A DNA stretch of 64,000 nt, from contig DASXOJ010000083.1 in assembly GCA_036494465.1 (NCBI GenBank), forward strand, positions 77,597 to 141,596, in the 5' to 3' direction. This document shows positions 43,504 to 52,232 of this stretch, piece after piece (the first letter of the stretch is position 1; every line of letters starts with the position of its first letter). The notes beneath the pieces were generated by a model. The model ran no database searches, was not told the origin of the DNA, and saw only the letters and a list, made by a program, of their open reading frames with translations. Position numbers and translations under genes: made by a program. This DNA comes from CAJCJE01 sp036494465. Lineage in GTDB: Bacteria > Actinomycetota > Actinomycetes > Mycobacteriales > Pseudonocardiaceae.

Positions 43504-43541
43504 ACGGGCCCATGCAGATCCGGAGATCTGCACGGGCCCGT
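43504..43541 (-). terminator. Terminator hairpin of the L11-like gene
   Basis: A 17-bp stem with one G-U pair on the minus-strand RNA encloses a 4-nt loop, 20 bp after the stop codon of the L11-like gene. On the plus-strand RNA the same position is an A-C mismatch, so it favours minus-strand termination. It sits between convergent lsr2 and L11-like genes. Confidence 0.75.
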
Positions 43542-43560
43542 GAGTGCTATCGCGCGGACG

Positions 43561-43989
43561 TCACTCCGCGACCGCGACGCCCATCGACCGGGCGGAACCG
43601 GCGACGACCTTGACAGCCGCCTCGATGGTGTCCGCGTTCAGGTCCGGCATCTTGCGCTCGGCGATGGAGCGCAGCTGGGCCTGGGTAATGGTGCCGCTGG
43701 TCTTGTGGCCCGGGGTCTCCGAGCCACCCTTCAGGCCGAGTTCCTTGCGAATCAGGAAGCTGGTCGGCGGCGTCTTGTAGCGCAGCGAGTAGCTGCGGTC
43801 TTCATAGACGGTCACCACGACTGGCACGATGTCGCCGCGGTGCGCCGAGGTCGCCTCGTCGTACTCGACCTTGACGTTACGGGTGTTCGCGCCGGTCGGA
43901 CCAAGCATCTTGCCCAGGTCGACCATGGCGGCGTTGCCCGCCTCCAGTTCGAGAGTCGCCTCGAACGTCTTCTTCAGCTTCGGAGGCAT
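43561..43989 (-). CDS. Divergent ribosomal protein L11 (uL11) paralogue
   Basis: A 142-residue L11-family protein. The C-terminal RNA-binding half is conserved (VYEDRSYSLRYKTPP, DLNADTIEAAVKVVAGSARSMG), but the N-terminal domain is not: the proline-rich stretch PAPPVGPALGQHG is replaced by AMVDLGKMLGPTG at about residues 21-33. Those prolines line the thiopeptide and GTPase-centre contact in standard L11. The gene is alone, with no rplA beside it, so it is a paralogue and not the housekeeping copy. It may be a stress-specific or drug-evading L11. Confidence 0.8.
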   Translation of the reverse strand: MPPKLKKTFEATLELEAGNAAMVDLGKMLGPTGANTRNVKVEYDEATSAHRGDIVPVVVTVYEDRSYSLRYKTPPTSFLIRKELGLKGGSETPGHKTSGTITQAQLRSIAERKMPDLNADTIEAAVKVVAGSARSMGVAVAE

Positions 43990-44398
43990 CTAGATCCCTC
44001 TGTATCCCATCGTCAAGGCGCGGTTGCGCCGTTCTCCCACTGCCGCGATCCTGCCGGTCCCCGGCCGGGACGTACCACCAGCCACACGCTTACCGACGGA
44101 AGCAGGCCCTGGCCGAACATGCACATCCGATCGGCGCAAGAAGCCTCTCGCAAGTGTAGCCGAGGGCCCCTGATCGCTTCGAATCGGCACCGGCCACCCG
44201 TGCGGACGTGACATGCTTGATCCGATCCGACCACTGGGGCAATCGTAATCTACCTGATACGCATCGTGATCCGGTCTGGTCAACGCGCCGGCTGACGAGG
44301 GCGGCCGACACCGCAAGGCAACCTGAGCGGCACACCCGGCGTCTTGAGCATGGCGCCGTCATGCCGACGCGCGCTACGGACCCGAGGGAGGAGCAGGA
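43990..44398. other. Non-coding region between L11-like and LCP genes
   Basis: A 409-bp divergent region. Promoters for both genes must lie here; the LCP gene has a GAGGGAGGAG ribosome site just before its GTG. GC-rich short inverted repeats are frequent but none stands out. No coding region was supported. Confidence 0.35.
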
Positions 44399-46621
44399 GT
44401 GGACGACTGGCCGCGCGAGCCAGAGGACCAGGACCGGTCCTGGGACAACGCCCAGCCCCCGCCCCGTTCCGGCAACCTCCCCGAACCGCCGCCCAACCAG
44501 CCTGCTCGAAACCAGCCAACGCGCAATCAGCCACCGCGCAACCAGCAGCCCCGTGAGCAGCGCCAGGGCGACCTCGACAGCAGGCTCAACCCGCCCACCG
44601 GACGGCAGCCCCAGTCGCGCAACCAGCCCCCGACCGGCAACCAACCGCCGACCGGCAACCAACCGCCGTCCGGCAACCAATCCCCGTCCGGCAACCAGCC
44701 CCCCTCCGGCAACCAGCGCTCGACCGACAACCAGCGGCCGTCGCGCAACCAGCCGGGTCGCGGCAATCCGCCGAGCAACCAGCCCGGTCGCGGCAACCCG
44801 CCAGGCACCGGCGGCCGGTTACCGCGGCCGAACGCCGACTCCGTGCGTGGCCGGATCCCCGACGACCCGCGTGATCCCGTGCCCGAGGCGACCCGCCGCG
44901 TCCCCACCGACCAGCCCGACCGGACCACCCGCGTCCCCACCGCAGGAGGCGCCGACCAGAGCCGCCGCGACGACGCGAATACCACCCGGGTGAGCCGGTC
45001 CGAGCCTGCCGGCAAGGCCAAGCCCGAGCGCAGCGGTCCGCCGCCCCGGCGCGGCATGTCCCGGGGCACGAAGATCGCGCTGAACAGCGGCAAGGTCCTG
45101 GTCGCGCTCGCCGCCGTGGTGGCGCTGGCCGCGACCGGCGTGAGCTGGGCCGAGTTGCAGAAGGCCGAGAACGGCGTCACCACCGACAACGTCATCGATC
45201 CGGGCGGCTCGTCGGACAACGACGAGAAGCACTCCGACGGGGCCGACGACATCCTGCTGGTCGGCCTGGACAGCCGCACCGACGTGCAGGGCAACGCGCT
45301 GCCCGCCAACGTGCTCGATTCCCTCGACGCCGGTGGCGACCAGGGCGAGGTCGACACCGACACGATGATCCTGTTGCACATCCCGGACAACGGCGGTCCG
45401 GCGATGGGCATCTCGATCCCGCGCGACTCCTGGGTGGACATCCCCGGCTACCAGCCCAACAAGATCAACGCCTCGTACGCCGACGCCAAGGCGACCTCGG
45501 CCAAGCAGCTCAAGGCCAAGGGCGACACCGACGCCGCGGACGTGGAGCGCCAATCCAGCCAGGCGGGCGCGAAAGAGCTGATCACGGTCATCCAGAACCT
45601 GACCGGGACGCACATCGATCACTACGCCGAGGTCAACCTCTACGGCTTCGACCAGATCTCGCAGGCCGTCGGCGGCGTACCGGTCTGCCTGAACCACGCG
45701 GTCCACGACGACAAGTCCGGCGCGAACTTCCAGGCGGGCTACTTCACCGTGGAGGGTGTGCAGGCGCTGCAGTTCGTGCGGCAACGGCACAACATCCCCG
45801 GCGGCTCGACCGACCTGCAACGCGAAGCTCGCCAGCAGGCGTTCCTCGCGTCGATGGCGCACAAGGTGCTCTCCGCGGGCACCCTGACCAGTCCGACCGA
45901 GCTGAACAACCTGATCGGCGCCATCCAGCAGTCGATCATCATCGACTCCGGCTGGAACCTGATCGACTTCGCGGGCCAGATGGCCGGAATGAGTTCGGGC
46001 AGCCTCAAGTTCCAGACCATCCCCACGGTCAACATCGACTACTGGCCCTACGGCCACGGGCCTGGGAAGCCGAACGCGGTGCAGGTCAACCCGGCGCAGG
46101 TGGCCGCGTTCATCAAGGGCGTGACCGGGGGCGGCAGCATCCCCCCGCCCAGCAACGTCGGCTCGACCTCGAACCCTTCCAGCGCGAACGCGCCGAGCAC
46201 CGGCAACTCCGCGACCACGGTCGACGTGCAGAACGGCGCGAGCGCGGCCGGTTCGAGCGCGAACGGGCTCGCCGCGAAGGTGCTGAGCAAGCTGACCAAG
46301 GCCGGCTTCGCGCAGGGCGCCACGGGCACGATCGCGAACCGGAGCACCTCGACCATCTACTTCCACGCGGGCCAGCAGGACGCGGCCAACGCGGTCGCGG
46401 CCGCGTTGGGCGGCAAGGTCACCGTGGCGCAGGGACCGAGCGTGCCGAGCGGGCACGTCTGGGTCTACCTCGGCACGAAGTACAGCAGCGAGGGCATCAG
46501 CACGGCCGCGGCCGTCTCCGGCCCGAACCAGAGCGTGGTGCCCGCGGCATACGTTCCGGCGCACCAGGCCGACCCGAGTTCGATCAGCGACAGCGGCGAC
46601 ACCCCGCCCTGCGTCGACTGA
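44399..46621 (+). CDS. LCP (LytR-CpsA-Psr) cell-wall ligase with LytR_C domain
   Basis: A 740-residue envelope protein. Residues 1-220 are a disordered cytoplasmic region rich in Pro, Asn, Gln and Arg with NQPPTG-type repeats; a transmembrane helix spans 231-249; the LCP phosphotransferase domain runs about 281-520 (DDILLVGLDSRTD, DTMILLHIP, ISIPRDSWV, NLYGFDQISQAVGG, FVRQRHNI with the catalytic arginines); and a LytR_C domain lies about 600-690. LCP enzymes attach glycopolymers such as arabinogalactan to peptidoglycan. GTG start with a strong ribosome site. Confidence 0.88.
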   Translation: MDDWPREPEDQDRSWDNAQPPPRSGNLPEPPPNQPARNQPTRNQPPRNQQPREQRQGDLDSRLNPPTGRQPQSRNQPPTGNQPPTGNQPPSGNQSPSGNQPPSGNQRSTDNQRPSRNQPGRGNPPSNQPGRGNPPGTGGRLPRPNADSVRGRIPDDPRDPVPEATRRVPTDQPDRTTRVPTAGGADQSRRDDANTTRVSRSEPAGKAKPERSGPPPRRGMSRGTKIALNSGKVLVALAAVVALAATGVSWAELQKAENGVTTDNVIDPGGSSDNDEKHSDGADDILLVGLDSRTDVQGNALPANVLDSLDAGGDQGEVDTDTMILLHIPDNGGPAMGISIPRDSWVDIPGYQPNKINASYADAKATSAKQLKAKGDTDAADVERQSSQAGAKELITVIQNLTGTHIDHYAEVNLYGFDQISQAVGGVPVCLNHAVHDDKSGANFQAGYFTVEGVQALQFVRQRHNIPGGSTDLQREARQQAFLASMAHKVLSAGTLTSPTELNNLIGAIQQSIIIDSGWNLIDFAGQMAGMSSGSLKFQTIPTVNIDYWPYGHGPGKPNAVQVNPAQVAAFIKGVTGGGSIPPPSNVGSTSNPSSANAPSTGNSATTVDVQNGASAAGSSANGLAAKVLSKLTKAGFAQGATGTIANRSTSTIYFHAGQQDAANAVAAALGGKVTVAQGPSVPSGHVWVYLGTKYSSEGISTAAAVSGPNQSVVPAAYVPAHQADPSSISDSGDTPPCVD
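44621..44713 (+). repeat. 18-bp tandem repeats encoding NQPPTG/NQPPSG
   Basis: Five imperfect copies of an 18-bp unit encode RNQPPTG, NQPPTG, NQPPSG, NQSPSG and NQPPSG inside the disordered N-terminal region of the LCP protein. Copy number is likely to vary between strains by slippage. Confidence 0.75.
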
Positions 46622-46689
46622 GTTGACCAGCGGTAACCTCAACGCGTGCCGGTCGGAGCACGGTCAGTAACAAATGGGCAGCGAGTCTG

Positions 46690-46719
46690 ACGTTTCCGAT
46701 CAGTAGCCTGATCAAACGT
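46690..46719. promoter_or_regulatory. Bipartite inverted repeat upstream of the XRE regulator
   Basis: ACGTTT-cc-GATCAG-tagc-CTGATC-AAACGT is a 12-bp inverted repeat with one two-base bulge. A second perfect repeat, CCAGTAC-N7-GTACTGG, lies at 46831-46851. Both stand in the 317-bp gap between the LCP and XRE genes, with no coding sequence, and are candidate operators or RNA hairpins in a long leader. Confidence 0.5.
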
Positions 46720-46938
46720 GGTAAGCAACACTGTCATGACGCGACCAGCTCTGATCAGATTCCCCCAAACGAGTGAACTGCGCCAATAAGTGCCCCCTGC
46801 TGGCGTAAGGACTCACGCCCTGAGTACTCACCAGTACAGCGTCCGTACTGGATGGTGGAGCACAGCCAAAACGGACCGCGGCAGAACAGCAGAAAGCGGA
46901 CCCCCGGGCCCGCGATCCATTTGGCGGAGGCGGACACC

Positions 46939-47427
46939 GTGCAGATCGACGCAACGAGCTACCAACGCGTACTCGGCGACGAGTTGAGACGGGTCCGCAA
47001 ACAACGCGGATGGACGCGCAAGGAACTGCAACAGCGACTCCAGTCAGAGATCTCGCTGCAAACCCTTGCCACGTACGAACTCGGAACCCGGCACTGTTCG
47101 GTCGTACGACTCGTCGAGCTGTGCATGGCCATGGACGTACTGCCGCAGGATCTGTTGGCACGGGTACATGATCGACTCTTCCCCGGTGATCGCCCCGGCC
47201 AGATCCGGGTCGACCTGAGCAGGGTCGCGCGCGACCAGCAACCGGAGCTGCAACCGTTGCAGCGCTGGGCGAGGGATCGGCTCAGCCAGGCCGAAATCGG
47301 CGCCAGCCCCGAGGTGCACCTCGACCTCGCCGCACTGGAACAGATGGCGGAGCTGTGCGGACTGCAGACCGTCGACCTGATCGGCAAGCTGCGGATGATG
47401 AACGCCGCCGGTAACGCCGTCGGCTGA
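46939..47427 (+). CDS. XRE-family helix-turn-helix regulator
   Basis: A 162-residue regulator. The HTH region is YQRVLGDELRRVRKQRGWTRKEL followed by SLQTLATYELGTRHCSVVRLVELC at about residues 7-55, and a helical C-terminal domain runs to the end with RWARDRLSQ. It resembles a short XRE protein I associate with Pseudonocardiaceae developmental control, by memory. GTG at 46939 is preferred because GGAGG lies ten bases before it and conservation begins there. No signal or ligand domain is recognised. Confidence 0.75.
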   Translation: MQIDATSYQRVLGDELRRVRKQRGWTRKELQQRLQSEISLQTLATYELGTRHCSVVRLVELCMAMDVLPQDLLARVHDRLFPGDRPGQIRVDLSRVARDQQPELQPLQRWARDRLSQAEIGASPEVHLDLAALEQMAELCGLQTVDLIGKLRMMNAAGNAVG

Positions 47428-47654
47428 ATTGCCACCATTTTCGGATTGATTCAGGTCAGAAATACCCTCGCGCAGCGGCACACCGACGACGCAAATAGCG
47501 CCGCCGGCCGTAATTGAGCGCGGAAATCCGCAGAAATCCCCCCGCGAAGGGGACCCCCATGTCCCGAGAAAGGGGATCGCCCCGACCCGATCCCCTCCCC
47601 GGACAAACCCCGAACGAGCCCGTCCCTCCGCACAGCCAGCGCCGGCAGTCACCC

Positions 47655-49169
47655 CTAGGCAGAAACCGGCCGCTCCGCCCGATCCCGGTGCCGATCGGCC
47701 CGCGCCGTCAACTCGAAGTCGGCAGGCCGCACGCTGCGCGTGTCCAGCCAGTACCGCCAGGTGAACCCCGGCCAGATCGTCCGGTTCACGCCCTTCGCGT
47801 CCAGGTACCAGCTCGTGCAGCCGCCCTGCGTCCACACCCCGCGTACCAGTTTGCGCTGGATGTCCGCGTTGAACCGGTCCTGCACGTCGCCACGCACCTC
47901 GATGGCGCCCGCCCGGTTCCGGTCCACCAGCGCGATCGCGTCGGCGACGTAGCGGATCTGCGACTCGATCATGAACACCACCGAGTTGTGCCCGAGCCCG
48001 GTGTTCGGCCCCAGCAGGAAGAACAGGTTCGGGAAGCCCGCGACGGAGATCCCGTAGTGCGTCCGCATGCCTTCGCTGGCCCACGTCTTGGCCAGGTCGC
48101 GACCGTCCCGTCCGATGACCGCAAGGTTGTCGAACGCGTCGGTCACGTGGAACCCAGTCCCAAGAACAATGGCGTCGACCTCCCGCTCGACACCGTCCGC
48201 GCCGACCACCGAACGCTCTCGGACTTCCGCGACCCCATCGGTGATCACCTCCACGTTGTCCCTGGTCAACGCCGGGTAGTAGTCGTTGGAGACCAGCACC
48301 CGCTTGCAGCCCATCCGGTAGTCCGGGGTGACCTTGCGCCGCAACTCCCGGTCCGGGATCTGCTTGGCCATCGCCCGCTTGGCCAGCCCCTCCGCGGCCT
48401 GCAACAGCCTCGGGTGCCCGTTGAACCCGACGGCCCGCACCTCAAGCAGCCAGTACAACAGGTCCCGATACGCCCGCTGCGCAGGCGGCAGCACCTTGAA
48501 CAGAGCCCGCGACCAGCCCGGCATCGCGTGGTCGGGCTTCGGCATGATCCACGGCGGCGTGCGCTGGTAGAGGTCGAGCCGCGCGACGTCCTTGACGATC
48601 TGCGGCACGAACTGGATGGCGCTCGCGCCAGTCCCGATCACCGCGACGCGCTTGCCGCGCAGGTCGTAGTCGTGATTCCACTGCGCGGAATGGAAAACCT
48701 CCCCCTTGAAGGTCTCCATCCCCGGCAGCTTCGGCACGTTGGGAATGTGCAGCGCCCCGACCCCCGACACCACGAACTGCGCGACGTACTCGTCGCCGGA
48801 CGCGGTCTGCACGTGCCAGACCTGCGCGTCCTCGTCCCACCGCGCCCCGGTCATCTCGACGCCGAACCGGATGTGCCTGCCCAGGTCGTAGTTTGCCGAA
48901 ACCCGCCGCAGGTAGTCCCAGATCTCCGGCTGGGACGGGAACGACCTCGTCCAGCCGGGATTCTGCTCGAACGAGAAGGAGTACATGTGCGACTGGATGT
49001 CGCAGGCGCAGCCCGGGTAGGAGTTGTCCCGCCAGGTGCCGCCGACGTCCTTGGCCTTTTCCAGCACGACGAAGTCGTCGATGCCGGCCTTCTTCAGCTG
49101 AATCGCCATGCCCAGCCCGGAAAACCCGGTGCCGACCACGACAACCCTGGCCTCGGTGCGCTCGCCCAT
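47655..49169 (-). CDS. Flavin-containing (Baeyer-Villiger-type) monooxygenase
   Basis: A 504-residue class B flavoprotein monooxygenase. FAD loop VVVGTGFSGLGMAIQL is near the N terminus, GGTWRDNSYPGCACDIQSH near 45, the fingerprint FKGEVFHSAQWNHD near 153, the NADPH loop VAVIGTGASAIQF near 175 and ATG-like GTGFHVTDAFD near 335. The family inserts oxygen next to carbonyls or oxidises heteroatoms. The ATG at 49169 has GGAG six bases upstream. It is divergent from a TetR gene with a strong operator between them. Confidence 0.87.
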   Translation of the reverse strand: MGERTEARVVVVGTGFSGLGMAIQLKKAGIDDFVVLEKAKDVGGTWRDNSYPGCACDIQSHMYSFSFEQNPGWTRSFPSQPEIWDYLRRVSANYDLGRHIRFGVEMTGARWDEDAQVWHVQTASGDEYVAQFVVSGVGALHIPNVPKLPGMETFKGEVFHSAQWNHDYDLRGKRVAVIGTGASAIQFVPQIVKDVARLDLYQRTPPWIMPKPDHAMPGWSRALFKVLPPAQRAYRDLLYWLLEVRAVGFNGHPRLLQAAEGLAKRAMAKQIPDRELRRKVTPDYRMGCKRVLVSNDYYPALTRDNVEVITDGVAEVRERSVVGADGVEREVDAIVLGTGFHVTDAFDNLAVIGRDGRDLAKTWASEGMRTHYGISVAGFPNLFFLLGPNTGLGHNSVVFMIESQIRYVADAIALVDRNRAGAIEVRGDVQDRFNADIQRKLVRGVWTQGGCTSWYLDAKGVNRTIWPGFTWRYWLDTRSVRPADFELTARADRHRDRAERPVSA

Positions 49170-49206
49170 GACCACTCCGTCCCAAGAAGAACGTTCCCTA
49201 CTCGCA

Positions 49207-49242
49207 GGTAGGCTACCATCAGTAAGTTACCTCCGGTAGCCT
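49207..49242. promoter_or_regulatory. TetR operator between monooxygenase and tetR
   Basis: The region holds nested symmetry: GGTAG-G-CTACC at 49207-49217, GTAA-G-TTAC at 49222-49230, and AGGCTACC (49210-49217) repeated in inverse as GGTAGCCT (49235-49242). It lies 38 bp before the monooxygenase ATG and 17 bp before the tetR GTG, so one bound repressor could control both. Confidence 0.65.
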
Positions 49243-49258
49243 CCGCTAAACTGAATCC

Positions 49259-49876
49259 GTGACCACGAACAGCGACACCCAACCGGCCAAACGGCGGCGC
49301 ATGCCCCGCGCCGACCGGGAACGCCAGATGATGGCCGTCGCCGAGGAGGTCTTCGTCGAACGCGGCTACGTGGCCACCTCCATGGACGAGATCGCCGAAC
49401 GCGTCGGCGTCTCCAAACCCATGCTCTACGAGTACTTCGGCTCCAAAGAGGGCCTCCTGGTCGCGTGCATCCGCCAGGCCCGTGGCGAACTGTTCACCGC
49501 CACCTCCACGGCGGCCCTCGCCGCGGACGGCCCCGAAGCCATGCTCCGCAGCGGTCTCACCGCGTACTTCCGGTTCATCCGGGAACACGGCCGCTCCTGG
49601 TCCCTGCTCCGCAACGAGGCCGCGGTCGTCGGCGAATCCGCCATCGCCGAAATCGAAGCAGGCCGCGCGCAGCAGAGCGAACTGATCATCGCCGCGATGA
49701 CCATGTTCGCGCCCCAACCACCCCCGCTCGACCTGCACGCGGCCGCCGAAGTGATCGTCGGCGGCTGCGAACAGCTCGCTGCCTGGTGCGAACACCACCC
49801 CGAACGCAGCCCCGAACAAGCCGCCGATCTCGTCATGCAGCTGACCTGGTTCGGCGTGGCGCGCCTGGTCAGCTGA
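49259..49876 (+). CDS. TetR-family regulator
   Basis: A 205-residue TetR protein with basic N terminus (AKRRRMPRADRERQ), HTH MDEIAERVGVSKPMLYEYFGSKEGLL at about 42-67 and a helical ligand domain. It is divergent from the Baeyer-Villiger-type monooxygenase, and the operator at 49207-49242 makes that gene its probable target. GTG start. The inducer is probably the monooxygenase substrate, by analogy with other such pairs. Confidence 0.88.
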   Translation: MTTNSDTQPAKRRRMPRADRERQMMAVAEEVFVERGYVATSMDEIAERVGVSKPMLYEYFGSKEGLLVACIRQARGELFTATSTAALAADGPEAMLRSGLTAYFRFIREHGRSWSLLRNEAAVVGESAIAEIEAGRAQQSELIIAAMTMFAPQPPPLDLHAAAEVIVGGCEQLAAWCEHHPERSPEQAADLVMQLTWFGVARLVS

Positions 49877-49992
49877 ACACCGGACACATCACCCGGTTGG
49901 GGAGCAGACAGGCGTCAGGGGCTGCCAGTAGTGGCCGAGACACTTAGGGTCAGCACCAGAGACTCGGATCTGCTCTGGCGCGGGAGACATAC

Positions 49993-52071
49993 ATGGCCAA
50001 CAGCACCGTCGCGAACCCCCCGGACACCGCGGCGACGGCCCCTCCACCGGACACCACGGACGCGCCCTTCGCGCTGAGCCGAGGCCGGACCAACGCGGTG
50101 TTCGCCGCGGTCGTGCTCGGCATGCTGCTCGCCGCGCTCGACCAGACCATCGTCTCCACCGCCCTGCCCACCATCGTCAGCGACCTCGGCGGCGGCGGAC
50201 ACCTCTCCTGGGTGGTCACCGCCTACCTGCTCGCCGAGACCGTGTCCACCGCGCTGGTCGGCAAGTTCGGCGACATCTTCGGCCGCAAGAACATGTTCCT
50301 GACCAGCGTCGTCGTGTTCATCGTCGGCTCGTTCTTCTGCGGCTTCGCCAACAGCATGCTGTGGCTGATCCTGTTCCGCGCGGTCCAGGGCCTCGGTGCG
50401 GGCGGCCTGATGGTCACGTCCTCCGCCCTGATCGCCGACGTCATCCCGTTGCGCGAACGCGGCAAGTACCAGGGCATGCTCGGCTCGGTCTTCGGCGTCG
50501 TCACCGTGATCGGCCCGCTGCTCGGCGGCCTGTTCGTCGACCACCTGACCTGGCGCTGGGCCTTCTACGTGAACATCCCGGTCGCCGTCATCGTGATCGC
50601 GGTCGCCATTCCGACCATCCCCGCGATGAAACGCGCAGGCAAGGTCGTCGTCGACTACCTCGGCATCATCCTGGTCGCGCTCGGCGCCAGCGGCCTCACC
50701 CTGGTCACCAGCTGGGGCGGCAACACCTACGCCTGGAGCTCCCCCACCATCATCTGGACAGCCGCAGGCTCGGTAGTGGCGCTGGTCCTGTTCGTCCTGG
50801 TGGAACGCAAGGCGAAGGAACCCGTCCTCCCCACCCGCCTGTTCCGCAACCCGGTCTTCTCCGTCGGCGGCGCCCTGGCCTTCCTGGTCGGCTTCGCCAT
50901 GCTCGGTGGCATCACCTACATGCCCACGTTCCTCCAGTACGTGGACGGCACCTCGGCGACGACGTCGGGCATCCGGATGCTCCCCCTGGTCATCGGCCTG
51001 CTGCTCACGTCGATCGTCAGTGGCAACCTGGTCAGCAAAACCGGCAGGTACAAGATCTTCCCGATCGTCGGCTCGATCTTCACCGGCGCCGGCCTGTACC
51101 TGTTGTCCCTGATGAACGAGAACACCAACATCGTCGTCAGTTCGCTGTACATGTTCGTCCTCGGCCTCGGCATCGGCCTGTCCATGCAGGTCCTGGTCAT
51201 CGCCGTGCAGAACACCGTCGACTACGCCGATCTCGGCGTGGCCACGTCCGGCGTCACCTTCCTGCGCACCCTCGGCTCGTCCTTCGGCGTGGCGGTGTTC
51301 GGCAGCTTCTACACCAACCAGCTGACCCCGAACCTCACCACCGCGCTGCGCGGCCATCCACTCCCACCCGGCGTGCCCGCCGCCATCGTCAGCAGCCCCG
51401 CAGGCCTGCACAAACTCCCCGCCGCCGTGTCCGGCCCGATCGTGCACGCGTACGCGCAGTCCCTGCACGTGGTGTTCCTCGCCGCCGTCCCGGTCGCCGC
51501 GCTCTCGTTGCTGCTGGCGTTGTTCCTCAAGGAAGTCCCGCTGCGCGGCACGTCCAGGGCGACCGCGACCGACCTCGGCGAAGGCTTCGCCATGCCGACC
51601 GTGCCGGACAAGGACGCCAAACTGGAACAGGCGATCGCCGCGTTGCTGCGCAAGGAAACCATCCCGATGTCCACCGCGGCCCTGGCCCACTCCAGCGCCA
51701 ACCTGGACGAAGCCGACGCCTGGTGCGTCATGCAGATCCACCTGCAACGCCGCCAGCGCAAACCCGCGACACTGCCAGCCATCGCCGAACGGGTCAGAGT
51801 GCCCGCGCAGGTCCTCGCCCCGGCGTTCAACCGCGCCGTCAACGGCGGCTACCTCGCCGATGGGCCCGGCAATGGGTACTCGCTCACCAATACGGGTGAG
51901 GCGGAGTTCGGCAAGCTCTCCGCCGGTTGGCAGGAGTGGGTGGTCGAGCGGTTGGCTGACTGGAACCCCGAAATCGAAGCCGACCTGCCCGCCGCCCTCG
52001 CCCGCCTGGGCCGACGCCTGTTCGACGAGGAGCCAACGGGCAGGCACGCACTGCAAACAGGCGCACGCTGA
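49993..52071 (+). CDS. DHA2-type MFS exporter with C-terminal winged-helix-like extension
   Basis: A 692-residue drug exporter of the EmrB/QacA branch with 14 predicted helices: LDQTIVSTALPTIVSDLGG (motif D1), GKFGDIFGRKNMFL (motif A) and GSVFGVVTVIGPLLGGL (motif C). After the last helix (about residue 515) comes a 150-residue cytoplasmic extension; PAIAERVRVPAQVLAPAFNR and NGYSLTNTGEAEFGKL in it resemble a MarR-like winged helix. It follows the TetR gene by 116 bp. Export substrate unknown. Confidence 0.85.
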   Translation: MANSTVANPPDTAATAPPPDTTDAPFALSRGRTNAVFAAVVLGMLLAALDQTIVSTALPTIVSDLGGGGHLSWVVTAYLLAETVSTALVGKFGDIFGRKNMFLTSVVVFIVGSFFCGFANSMLWLILFRAVQGLGAGGLMVTSSALIADVIPLRERGKYQGMLGSVFGVVTVIGPLLGGLFVDHLTWRWAFYVNIPVAVIVIAVAIPTIPAMKRAGKVVVDYLGIILVALGASGLTLVTSWGGNTYAWSSPTIIWTAAGSVVALVLFVLVERKAKEPVLPTRLFRNPVFSVGGALAFLVGFAMLGGITYMPTFLQYVDGTSATTSGIRMLPLVIGLLLTSIVSGNLVSKTGRYKIFPIVGSIFTGAGLYLLSLMNENTNIVVSSLYMFVLGLGIGLSMQVLVIAVQNTVDYADLGVATSGVTFLRTLGSSFGVAVFGSFYTNQLTPNLTTALRGHPLPPGVPAAIVSSPAGLHKLPAAVSGPIVHAYAQSLHVVFLAAVPVAALSLLLALFLKEVPLRGTSRATATDLGEGFAMPTVPDKDAKLEQAIAALLRKETIPMSTAALAHSSANLDEADAWCVMQIHLQRRQRKPATLPAIAERVRVPAQVLAPAFNRAVNGGYLADGPGNGYSLTNTGEAEFGKLSAGWQEWVVERLADWNPEIEADLPAALARLGRRLFDEEPTGRHALQTGAR

Positions 52072-52232
52072 CATGAAGGAGTACGCACGATAAGACTCGT
52101 TTGACCGGGTGATACCGCGCACAGGTCCGGTCGAGGTAACGATTTTGGTCAGTTGCGTCATGCATGCTGAGGAACGGGGTCGCATCAGCGCGGCACAAGC
52201 GCGTGAAGTGTTTTCAATGCGGGAGGGGCCAC

